Position numbers and translations under genes: made by a program. From positions 48,459 through 112,458 of the IMG/VR virus record IMGVR_UViG_3300033064_006579: a stretch of 64,000 nucleotides of DNA. One strand, 5' to 3'. Below, piece after piece: positions 57,606 to 64,000 of the stretch. A model generated the notes under the pieces. The model ran no database searches and was not told the DNA's origin. It worked only from the letters and a program-made list of their open reading frames with translations. Position 1 is the first letter of the stretch. Every line of letters starts with the position of its first letter. Source of the DNA: a virus.

Positions 57606-58977
57606 AGTGCTTCTCCTTATTCATCGCACCAGTTTCTTCGATCATCCATCTGTGCCACTCGTGAACCTTATAATCGGGAGAACCAGAGCAATTCCATGCC
57701 ATCTGCTCACCCTGCTCTCCGAGTTGCGATACCCACCATTCAAACCCGTTCATATTGTTGACGATTTTAGCAAAAATGAAGTTCGTTTTTTTCAATTCTT
57801 CAAACAGCGAGGTGCCGGGATAAGGTGTCATATAAAACACGGCGCTTGGAACTATCCCCATTTCCTCACAGAAATTGACGCTCGCCGCAATAGTCTCGTC
57901 TGTTTCGCCAGGCGTGCCGACAATAAACGTATAATCCTCATAGGGAAAGAATCCCTTACTGATTTCAATAGCCCTGCGATAGTCATCTACATTAGCCTTC
58001 TTGTTCATTCTGTCGAGCATCTTTTGACTACCGCTTTCAAGGCCATAGCAAACTCCGACGCATCCTGCCGAGTACATTGCCCCTGCGAGTTCTTCATCCA
58101 TTATCGAGGGCCTACCCGCACAGGACCAGGTAACATCGGCGAGATCGAATTGATGTTTGGTTTTACAGAATTCCATCGTCCATTTTTTACTGCCACAGAA
58201 CAGATCGTCTGTAAAGTGGACGTAGGCAACCTCATATGTATCATTCAAGTATTGCATCTCTTGGAGAATATCAAATATATATCGCCGTCTATACCCTTGT
58301 CCCATATAATGGTGGTAACAATATATGCACCCGAACGGACAACCACGAGTTCCTATCATATTCATCGAGCGAGTAGAGTACTCCGAAAGTTTTGCATGTT
58401 TGCCATCAGACCATTTCTCTTTATTCTGCCAAGCAATAGGATTAAACAAATATTCATCTATTGGGAATAGATCGTATGCTGGCCAAGATAATTCAGAAAT
58501 ATCTTTTATCGGAGGCCTGTCGAAGTTTGCATTTATTATGCTCCCGTTCAACTTAGTGGAACACCCTATTGTATTATCCTTGCAACCATTATTAAGCAAT
58601 TTAACAATCGTCACCTCACCCTCGCCCCTCACGCATATATCGACATCCGTCTTTTTCAGTACCAAATCGGGCACTGACGTAGCTAAAGGGCCACCACATA
58701 TAACAGGGGCAGCCGGATTAATTTCCCTGCTCATTCTGGCGATTTCTTTGACTTCTTTATATTGAGTTATGATCCCCGTAATGCCGAGGACATCGTATTG
58801 CTTCGACCTCAATATGCCTTCATAGGTAATGTCCTCCTGTCTAATCGCATTGAAGTCGAATACACCGACATCATGACCAGCACCTCTAATAGTGGAGGCG
58901 ATATATCCGAGTCCAGTCGGAAAGCAATTCGGTTGCGCCCACCGTCTAACAGGAGGGTTGATTAGCAATACTTTCAT
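57604..58977 (-). CDS. B12-binding radical SAM enzyme
   Basis: A 457-residue protein. Residues 1-135: cobalamin-binding-like domain ('INPPVRRWAQPNCFPTGLGY', 'GGPLATSVPDLVLKKTDVDI', 'RGEGE'). Radical SAM motif RGCPFGCIYCYHHY with Cys213, 217, 220, then 'FTDDLFCGSKKW' and 'GLESGSQKMLDRMNKK'. This is the layout of BchE/B12-type sugar and hopanoid enzymes. Related to the enzyme at 44480-46042 but only distantly. Overlaps the NeuA-type gene by 32 nt. Substrate unknown; a methylation or rearrangement on a sugar is plausible. Confidence 0.85.
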   Translation of the reverse strand: MKVLLINPPVRRWAQPNCFPTGLGYIASTIRGAGHDVGVFDFNAIRQEDITYEGILRSKQYDVLGITGIITQYKEVKEIARMSREINPAAPVICGGPLATSVPDLVLKKTDVDICVRGEGEVTIVKLLNNGCKDNTIGCSTKLNGSIINANFDRPPIKDISELSWPAYDLFPIDEYLFNPIAWQNKEKWSDGKHAKLSEYSTRSMNMIGTRGCPFGCIYCYHHYMGQGYRRRYIFDILQEMQYLNDTYEVAYVHFTDDLFCGSKKWTMEFCKTKHQFDLADVTWSCAGRPSIMDEELAGAMYSAGCVGVCYGLESGSQKMLDRMNKKANVDDYRRAIEISKGFFPYEDYTFIVGTPGETDETIAASVNFCEEMGIVPSAVFYMTPYPGTSLFEELKKTNFIFAKIVNNMNGFEWWVSQLGEQGEQMAWNCSGSPDYKVHEWHRWMIEETGAMNKEKH

Positions 58978-59680
58978 TACCCATCTCCCATATAGTTTTC
59001 GCCAATAAGAAATCTAAATCAGTATCGATATCAAGTCCAGTTACCTTACCCATCTCATAACCGAGCATTCCATCGATATACTGCTCTTTCTTTTCTCTCA
59101 ATTCTGCGACGTCACAAATCCAAACGGCACCGTTACTTTTATAAATAACCTTATCTTGACCAGCCTTAACAAGCGAAGGTTTCCAATTAACCGACCCACG
59201 TAGCGGGACAAGAGTATTATCGCCAAAATATTTCTCCATCAGAGTATTCGGATTAAAATCGACTTTTGTCACGCTCATCACCGGCTTACGGCCATTATTA
59301 AAAAACATTTCATAAGCCGCAATCATGTGTGTCGGCAAACAGAAGGGAGAGGTGGGAAGTGTCATCATCACTGTGGTGTATCCCTCACCCTCATAAAAAT
59401 TTAAAACATCGACGAGCACTTCCCACACCCTTATATCATCCCCGCAAAGCGACTGCGGCCTCTTGATAACATCAATAAAGCTACCAACATTTGACGTTCT
59501 TAAAACATCATAAACAAGATCGCTTTCAGTCGATACCACAACTTCGCCGATCTTCGAGGTCACTGCTCTCTCTGCAGCTATCTCAACAAGTGATCTGCCA
59601 CCTATCTGCAATAAACTCTTGCCGGGTAACCGCCTGCTCGTCCCTTTTGCGGGGATGACTATAAGAACCTTCTCTCCCAT
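58946..59680 (-). CDS. NeuA-type CMP-nonulosonic acid synthetase
   Basis: A 244-residue cytidylyltransferase. 'IVIPAKGTSRRLPGKSLLQI' is the nucleotide-binding start (the canonical Arg and Lys of IPARxxSKxxPxKN are in altered form); 'VVVSTESDLVYDV'; 'TTVMMTLPTSPFC' fits the QPTSP motif with L for Q; 'IDTDLDFLLAKTIW' fits the metal-binding end. It activates a nonulosonic acid with CTP, one step after the NeuB reaction. Confidence 0.85.
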   Translation of the reverse strand: MGEKVLIVIPAKGTSRRLPGKSLLQIGGRSLVEIAAERAVTSKIGEVVVSTESDLVYDVLRTSNVGSFIDVIKRPQSLCGDDIRVWEVLVDVLNFYEGEGYTTVMMTLPTSPFCLPTHMIAAYEMFFNNGRKPVMSVTKVDFNPNTLMEKYFGDNTLVPLRGSVNWKPSLVKAGQDKVIYKSNGAVWICDVAELREKKEQYIDGMLGYEMGKVTGLDIDTDLDFLLAKTIWEMGNESIANQPSC

Positions 59681-59699
59681 TTCAATCTTTCCTCTATCT

Positions 59700-59733
59700 C
59701 TATTATAATAAATTTTTTAGGTTTCTTGAAAAA
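59700..59733 (-). promoter_or_regulatory. 34-bp direct repeat with promoter-like boxes, copy B
   Basis: Identical to 56074-56107, with TTCAAG at 59725-59730, a 17-nt spacer and TATAAT at 59702-59707. It overlaps the last codons of the upstream dehydratase gene (FQET then TAA) and precedes the NeuA-type gene by 20 nt. Confidence 0.5.
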
Positions 59734-60712
59734 TATTTTCGATCATCTCTTTAAGCCACTCAACATTATCGTCGCGAGCAATATTTTCAGAGCAGTAATG
59801 CCAATTATCGGGTACGGGGTTTCCAAATGTCTTTGGCTTGAATTCAAAAAACTCGTTGTCTGGAGCTACCATATAAGCCCACCCACAATCATAAGTCCTA
59901 CTCGACTCGTCTGGCGCGACAAGGAATTCGTGAAGTTTCTCGCCGGGTCTTATCCCGATTTCCTTGACCCTACAATGAGGACAGACGGCTGAGGCAAGAT
60001 CTCTTACGGAGGCCGATTCAATTTTTGGAACAAACACCTCACCACCAACCATAAGTTCCAATGCAGTAATCGCAAAGTCAACAGATTGTGGCAACGTCCA
60101 CCAAAACCTTGTCATTCTTTTATCAGTAATAAAAATCTCCCCACTTTTTGCCTGCTCAATAAATTCCTGTAAAACCGAACCGCGAGATGCGAGAACATTG
60201 CCATAGCGTATTGCAGAAAACGAAGTTCGACGACCGCCAAGGACATTAGAAGAAGTGAACATCTTCTCGGCAACCAGTTTTGTCGCCCCATAAAGATTGA
60301 TAGGCGCAACAGCCTTGTCGCTACTGAGGGCAACCACCCTCTTGACCCCGCGAGATATTGCCGTCTCTATTACATTCTGCGCGCCAAGAATATTGGTCTT
60401 CACACACTCAAAAGTGTTATACTCACAAAGTGGGACCTGCTTCAAAGCCGCAGCATGAAAAACATAGTCGACACCCTTCATAGCCGCATAGAGTCTTGCC
60501 TTATCTCTGACATCACCAATGAAAAACCTCAGTATCGGGTTAGGAAAAGCACCATAGTGACTAATCATTTGTACCTGCTTAAACTCGTCCCTACTATAAA
60601 TTATGATTTTATCCGGAACACCATCGCTTCCAGACATCAGATGCCTGACCATTTCTTGACCAAAGCTCCCAGTGCCACCAGTTATCATAATTGTTTTCCC
60701 GCTGAATGTCAT
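59717..60712 (-). CDS. UDP-GlcNAc 4,6-dehydratase (PseB/FlaA1/LegB type)
   Basis: A 331-residue SDR enzyme. NAD(P) motif ITGGTGSFGQEM; 'HAAALKQVPLCEYN'; 'VALSSDKAVAPINLYGATK' (the SDK and YGATK of this group); 'FSAIRYGNVLASRGSV'; 'TRFWWTLPQSVDF' ; 'CRVKEIGIRPGEKLHEFLV'. All are typical of PseB-like inverting dehydratases that start pseudaminic or legionaminic acid synthesis from UDP-GlcNAc. Compared with PseB the length is normal. Confidence 0.9.
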   Translation of the reverse strand: MTFSGKTIMITGGTGSFGQEMVRHLMSGSDGVPDKIIIYSRDEFKQVQMISHYGAFPNPILRFFIGDVRDKARLYAAMKGVDYVFHAAALKQVPLCEYNTFECVKTNILGAQNVIETAISRGVKRVVALSSDKAVAPINLYGATKLVAEKMFTSSNVLGGRRTSFSAIRYGNVLASRGSVLQEFIEQAKSGEIFITDKRMTRFWWTLPQSVDFAITALELMVGGEVFVPKIESASVRDLASAVCPHCRVKEIGIRPGEKLHEFLVAPDESSRTYDCGWAYMVAPDNEFFEFKPKTFGNPVPDNWHYCSENIARDDNVEWLKEMIENIFQET

Positions 60713-60975
60713 CGCAACACCTCTTTAAGATTATCAATTGCTTTTATATGAAAATTTATCTCTTCTTTCATAGTAGGCGATAGATTTTCTTTTAATTTCG
60801 GATCGATATTTACAAACAAGTTTTTTAAATCATCAATCATTCCAGGAGTTATTTCACAATCTCCCTGACTCTTACCAAGAGGGTTATTACAGCCAGGGCA
60901 ATACTCTTGGTACTCTTTAGGTTGCCAACGATGACAAGTATCGCACCACCTTGGATATAAATGCCGGCCACTCAT
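60709..60975 (-). CDS. Zinc-ribbon small protein
   Basis: An 88-residue protein with CDTC at about 11-14 and CPGC at about 26-29 (WCDTCHRWQPKEYQEYCPGC), a rubredoxin-like ribbon, then helices ending 'NLKEVLR'. The last codons and the next ribosome-binding site (TTAAAGAGGTGTTGCGATGA) repeat at the end of the gene upstream. Confidence 0.65.
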   Translation of the reverse strand: MSGRHLYPRWCDTCHRWQPKEYQEYCPGCNNPLGKSQGDCEITPGMIDDLKNLFVNIDPKLKENLSPTMKEEINFHIKAIDNLKEVLR

Positions 60976-61475
60976 CGCAACACCTCTTTAATTTGTTTCA
61001 TCAAATTGCACGGAATAAGAACGTTATCGGATATTGGCCACAAACCGCCATGGAGAACCAATTCTTCGATCAAATCCTTGACATGTTTAATATTGTCCAC
61101 ACCAAACATCGACGTGAGCCTACCATAATCATCTCTGACCAAATCCCAATCGGTAGTCAAACATACAGTTGACAACCCGGCATTTATAGCATCAAACATT
61201 GGAGTTGATGGAAAATCTACGAGAGCAAAATCGGCTTTCTTCAATTCTCTTTCGAGCTTCCTTATGCTATACCGGATATTCTTAGCCCTCCAATCTCTAA
61301 TGGGATCTTCTGGGAAGCTTCGGCGACCAGCCTTCCATATCACTTTGATAGGTAATGTTTTAAAGAACTCGTACAACTCCTTCTGCCACTTGAAATACCA
61401 AGTGTTCGGACAAGTCGGAGGCCAAAGTCCCATCTCATTTCTATACAAAAGCGGGATATATATTAGAGTTTTCAT
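60972..61475 (-). CDS. GT-B-like surface-glycan protein
   Basis: A 167-residue protein. 'ADFALVDFPSTPMFDAINAG' followed by 'LSTVCLT' resembles the donor-side motif of GT-B and CDP-glycerol-type transferases; the domain seems to be the C-terminal half of such an enzyme. The N-terminal half of the fold is missing, so it is either a single-domain relative or a truncated copy. It ends with 'QIKEVLR' and overlaps by 4 nt. Confidence 0.55.
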   Translation of the reverse strand: MKTLIYIPLLYRNEMGLWPPTCPNTWYFKWQKELYEFFKTLPIKVIWKAGRRSFPEDPIRDWRAKNIRYSIRKLERELKKADFALVDFPSTPMFDAINAGLSTVCLTTDWDLVRDDYGRLTSMFGVDNIKHVKDLIEELVLHGGLWPISDNVLIPCNLMKQIKEVLR

Positions 61476-61666
61476 TTAGAAGCCTCCTCCCACGCATTTC
61501 GTGAGCACTCCTCGCTACAAAGGTGCCCATGGAAAGAAATATCGATCCATTTTGTCATTTCTTTGCACATAAAACATTGCCCTTCAATCTCACTCCTTAT
61601 TAAACTCGACCCTTCGAATTGATATTCTTTGTAACAATTGTCTGACCACTTATCATCGAATTTCAT
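61472..61666 (-). CDS. Zinc-finger small protein
   Basis: A 64-residue protein with CFMC at about 31-34 and 'HLCSEECSR' at about 48-54, a MYM/FCS-like zinc finger. Overlaps both neighbours (ATGA and TAATG). No function known. Confidence 0.6.
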   Translation of the reverse strand: MKFDDKWSDNCYKEYQFEGSSLIRSEIEGQCFMCKEMTKWIDISFHGHLCSEECSRNAWEEASK

Positions 61667-62892
61667 TACAGCACCATTATGTCGTGAACTTGATGGATCA
61701 TCGGCATCGAGAAAAACTTGGCTGCTTTAGTCTCCTCATCAAAAAGGTAAAACCCAGCATTCATCCCTATATGCTTCCGCTCGCCCCGATGAAGATTGAA
61801 ATACCTATTCTCGCTCTGCCCAACATAATAATATTTACCATCATAAGCGAGGCCCCTTGTAAAACCAGGAAACTCGCCAATAACTCGACTACCTTTATAA
61901 AACAGTCCATTCATGCTGTCAAGATAGTGAATCGCCCCGTTGAAAAATCTGACAGAATGAGGCATCCAAAGCCTCTCTGCAACAACAGTGCCAGTCCAGG
62001 ATTCCTCGCTTCCGACCCTTATTATGCCACCATCATACATCCCCTCGGACTGCAAACCCGACAGTGAAAACATAGAGGCATAAACTTCACCATCCTTCAC
62101 GACGAGGTCGTTAACCCAATGACTTCTCTTTGAATTAAAAATCAAATTGCTATCCCCAATATGGAGGCCGTCGCCAGTCAATTCCATCCTGATAATCTGA
62201 TTTTTGTTTGTAGCGGCAAGAAATAAGCGCTCGTTTTCTTCACAATAAGCCAAGCCATGCGGTCTTAATTCTTTATCGATATGAATCCAGCCATTGTTAA
62301 AATAATCACCCTTACCAATCAATATTCCTCTCGCCTCATCCAAAATATAAATCAAATCATCTTTCCCCTTGACCATCTGACGAAAAGTGCCTGTAGCCAC
62401 TTTATTGCACTCATTTGTGCCAATATTGTAAATGTAAAGTCCACCGCCGATATTACTGTTCCTATCCATGTCAGAATAAATAAGATGATCCGGCGAGCTG
62501 ATCAAGAGTCTCGCCCCGTGAGAATGGATGTCAGAAATTACTTTAAGATCGTTCATGGCAGGCGTTATACAAAAATCAATACCAGGTTCAAACTCTTTAC
62601 CAACAAGCTCCTCGTAAATGCTTTCATACGAGAGGCTCGTAATGATAATAAAGTCCTCCTCAAGATAAATTCTGTCATCCGGCTCATGTATCGGAAGATC
62701 GCTGTACTCGCATGCTTGTCCCTGAAAATTTTCGCTATTATCGACGACGGTAAATCTTAATGTCGAACTAATATGGGGAAGGGTTTTATCGATCCAATAC
62801 TTAGAATATCCAAAAAAGATAACTTTTCCTTTATAGCGATCGATTCTTGTCCAAACGTCACTCCACGTCATCCACGCTCTTTCATCAATCAT
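61666..62892 (-). CDS. Beta-propeller protein (DUF4915-like) with N-terminal Rossmann-like domain
   Basis: A 408-residue protein. Residues 18-105: a Rossmann-like segment ('KVIFFGYSKYWIDKTL', 'TVVDNSENFQG', 'FIIITSLSYESIYEEL') like sugar-ring-modifying transferases. Residues 125-408: six or seven beta-propeller blades with 'PHGLAYCEENERLFLA', 'HWVNDLVVKDGEVYAS', 'MPHSVRFFNGAIHYLDS' and 'FPGFTRGLAYDGKYYYVG', typical of the DUF4915 family found in glycan loci. Function unknown; a lectin or sugar-processing role is possible. Overlaps its neighbour by 4 nt. Confidence 0.7.
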   Translation of the reverse strand: MIDERAWMTWSDVWTRIDRYKGKVIFFGYSKYWIDKTLPHISSTLRFTVVDNSENFQGQACEYSDLPIHEPDDRIYLEEDFIIITSLSYESIYEELVGKEFEPGIDFCITPAMNDLKVISDIHSHGARLLISSPDHLIYSDMDRNSNIGGGLYIYNIGTNECNKVATGTFRQMVKGKDDLIYILDEARGILIGKGDYFNNGWIHIDKELRPHGLAYCEENERLFLAATNKNQIIRMELTGDGLHIGDSNLIFNSKRSHWVNDLVVKDGEVYASMFSLSGLQSEGMYDGGIIRVGSEESWTGTVVAERLWMPHSVRFFNGAIHYLDSMNGLFYKGSRVIGEFPGFTRGLAYDGKYYYVGQSENRYFNLHRGERKHIGMNAGFYLFDEETKAAKFFSMPMIHQVHDIMVL

Positions 62893-64000
62893 TTTACATA
62901 CTCCCTCACAGGTAGGCCTTTATAAATCGGATCTTTCAAAGCCCACCGCCAATTTTTCTGCTCAAAAATATCAGTATTCCAAAACTGATCGACAATACCC
63001 CAAAACTCAAGATGAGTGTAACCAAGGAAATCGCAAAAGACGTCGAGCCCGCGCCTGTCAAGTTTATGATCATAATCGCGCACGAGCCTGATTGCCTCGT
63101 CTCTCGTAATAAGCCCCTCCCTAACCCGGCGAGCGGCAATGTTTGTCGCCCGCTGATAGCCAAACTTTGGATACTTCAGCCAATAGTAGACCATATAGGC
63201 AAACGAATCGATCTGCTCGAACGCATCAATGCAGCCCTCGCGATCCCACTCGTGGTGAAGATCTTTAAATCCGTAGCGCTTGGCAACCTCGTGATGTTTA
63301 ACGCTCGACCACGGATCATAATGACTGAGATAAACAGACTTCAAAAGTCCTTTGCCAATATGATCTTGAGCTGTATTTGTTAGTGGCATGACGCTGACGA
63401 GTTCTTCAAGTCTAATTCCTCTGTCCAACCAATACTTTAAGTTAACTGTTTTGTTATCAATACTCTGCCTTAAAGAATTTCCATCGCCACGCATATGTTC
63501 GCCATACTCATGAGGACCATCCTCGCCATCGACGATCAGTGGTATCCTTAATTTCAAAGCGATATGAATTGGAATTATTGCTATCGAATCTTCCAGAAAT
63601 TTAAAGGCGTCGAGGTTTTCCTCAAAAGAAATTCTCGTTGTCCTTCTAAACAAGTCGGCAGAATAATTAAACATCATGTGGTCGACATTAAATGCCACAC
63701 TCATGTTTCTGAGGTTATACTCACCAGCCTCGGTGCCAGGAAAAGGATCGGTAATGGTTAGAAGAAGTGGATTCATCTTCATTACTTCTTTCATGTACCA
63801 TACCTGATAATGACTGTCCTTCCCACCACTCACTGGGATAAGACAATCCCAATTTGTCGACGGCGATCTTACAGAATCACAGATGTCTCTAAACATTTTG
63901 TGCCTTAGAACCCAATCGATATGTTCCCTCGCCTCCCAATTTCCACAAGCAAAGCAAACTCCACAATTATGAAACTTGACATTCGGCCTCGTATCGGGCT
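62889..64000 (-). CDS. N-acetyl sugar amidotransferase (WbpG/PseA type), partial
   Basis: The frame is open to the right edge, so the true start lies beyond 64000; at least 370 residues. Near the edge there is the expected N-terminal zinc motif (NCGVCFACGNW). Then the PP-loop 'CLIPVSGGKDSHYQVWYMKE' binds ATP; 'NPLLLTITDPFPGTEAGEYN', 'IPLIVDGEDGPHEYGE' follow as in TIGR03573-like proteins. With a glutaminase partner this family turns an acetamido sugar into an acetamidino sugar (as in pseudaminic acid PseA and Pseudomonas WbpG). No glutaminase (HisH-like) is in the window. Confidence 0.85.
   Translation of the reverse strand, partial: PDTRPNVKFHNCGVCFACGNWEAREHIDWVLRHKMFRDICDSVRSPSTNWDCLIPVSGGKDSHYQVWYMKEVMKMNPLLLTITDPFPGTEAGEYNLRNMSVAFNVDHMMFNYSADLFRRTTRISFEENLDAFKFLEDSIAIIPIHIALKLRIPLIVDGEDGPHEYGEHMRGDGNSLRQSIDNKTVNLKYWLDRGIRLEELVSVMPLTNTAQDHIGKGLLKSVYLSHYDPWSSVKHHEVAKRYGFKDLHHEWDREGCIDAFEQIDSFAYMVYYWLKYPKFGYQRATNIAARRVREGLITRDEAIRLVRDYDHKLDRRGLDVFCDFLGYTHLEFWGIVDQFWNTDIFEQKNWRWALKDPIYKGLPVREYVK

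Noticed and set aside
1-64000. Plus-strand genes
   Set aside because: Many plus-strand frames exceed 100 codons, but each is antisense to a supported minus-strand gene with operon spacing and has Ser/His/Arg-rich shadow composition.
1-64000. Recoded genetic code
   Set aside because: Intact genes end properly with TAA, TAG and TGA, and only one small cassette ORF has an internal stop, so the standard bacterial code holds.

Overview
This is a 64 kb window of a tailed double-stranded DNA bacteriophage genome (Caudoviricetes, lambda-like siphovirus plan), probably from a metagenome. Every protein gene I could support lies on the minus strand, so transcription runs from the right edge to the left, and both edges cut through genes. 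All three stop codons are used in the standard way. Genes overlap by 1-11 nt (TAATG, ATGA), as in phage operons. A Gram-negative host is my inference, from the lambda-type tail tip and the O-antigen-type glycan genes; the species cannot be told.

Layout in transcription order (right to left). (1) 64.0-44.5 kb: a large surface-glycan module. It holds an N-acetyl-sugar amidotransferase (WbpG/PseA type), a beta-propeller protein, a PseB/FlaA1-type UDP-GlcNAc 4,6-dehydratase, a NeuA-type CMP-nonulosonate synthetase, two B12-binding radical SAM enzymes, a PIG-L deacetylase, an RmlB-type dehydratase, a GT2 glycosyltransferase fused to a radical SAM domain, GT4 and GT2 glycosyltransferases, a small lipoprotein and a NeuB-type synthase, with small zinc-ribbon and membrane microproteins between them. 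(2) tRNA-Gly and a cluster of small zinc-finger genes (44.4-42.5 kb). (3) 42.6-41.1 kb: five small ORFs, each followed by an integron attC-like site, with no integrase in view. (4) Packaging: small and large terminase. (5) Head: portal, whose 3' end was replaced by an HNH homing endonuclease gene; an M15 peptidase; a 1697-residue MuF protein carrying several predicted toxin domains; capsid protease/scaffold; cement-like proteins; major capsid protein. (6) An O-antigen polymerase/ligase-like membrane protein, a second HNH endonuclease, connectors, and a beta-helix protein. (7) Tail: terminator, two tandem major tail proteins, G/GT chaperones with a -1 frameshift site, tape measure, then M, L, K and J homologues in lambda order. 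(8) Appendage proteins, a transglutaminase-like protease and a holin at the left end.

How the parts fit: terminase and head-tail genes build the virion; MuF is normally carried in the capsid, so its C-terminal domains could be delivered to the host. The glycan module encodes activation and transfer of a nonulosonic-acid-type sugar (4,6-dehydratase, NeuB, NeuA, amidotransferase) but is incomplete here: no aminotransferase or N-acetyltransferase was found. It may remodel host or virion glycans, and the O-antigen polymerase-like protein in the head region may belong to the same task.

The strongest candidates for something undescribed are the attC-like cassette array inside a phage, the multi-domain MuF protein, the GT2-radical SAM fusion within a phage nonulosonate module, a 74-bp leader repeat found in four places, and the homing-endonuclease capture of the portal C-terminus.
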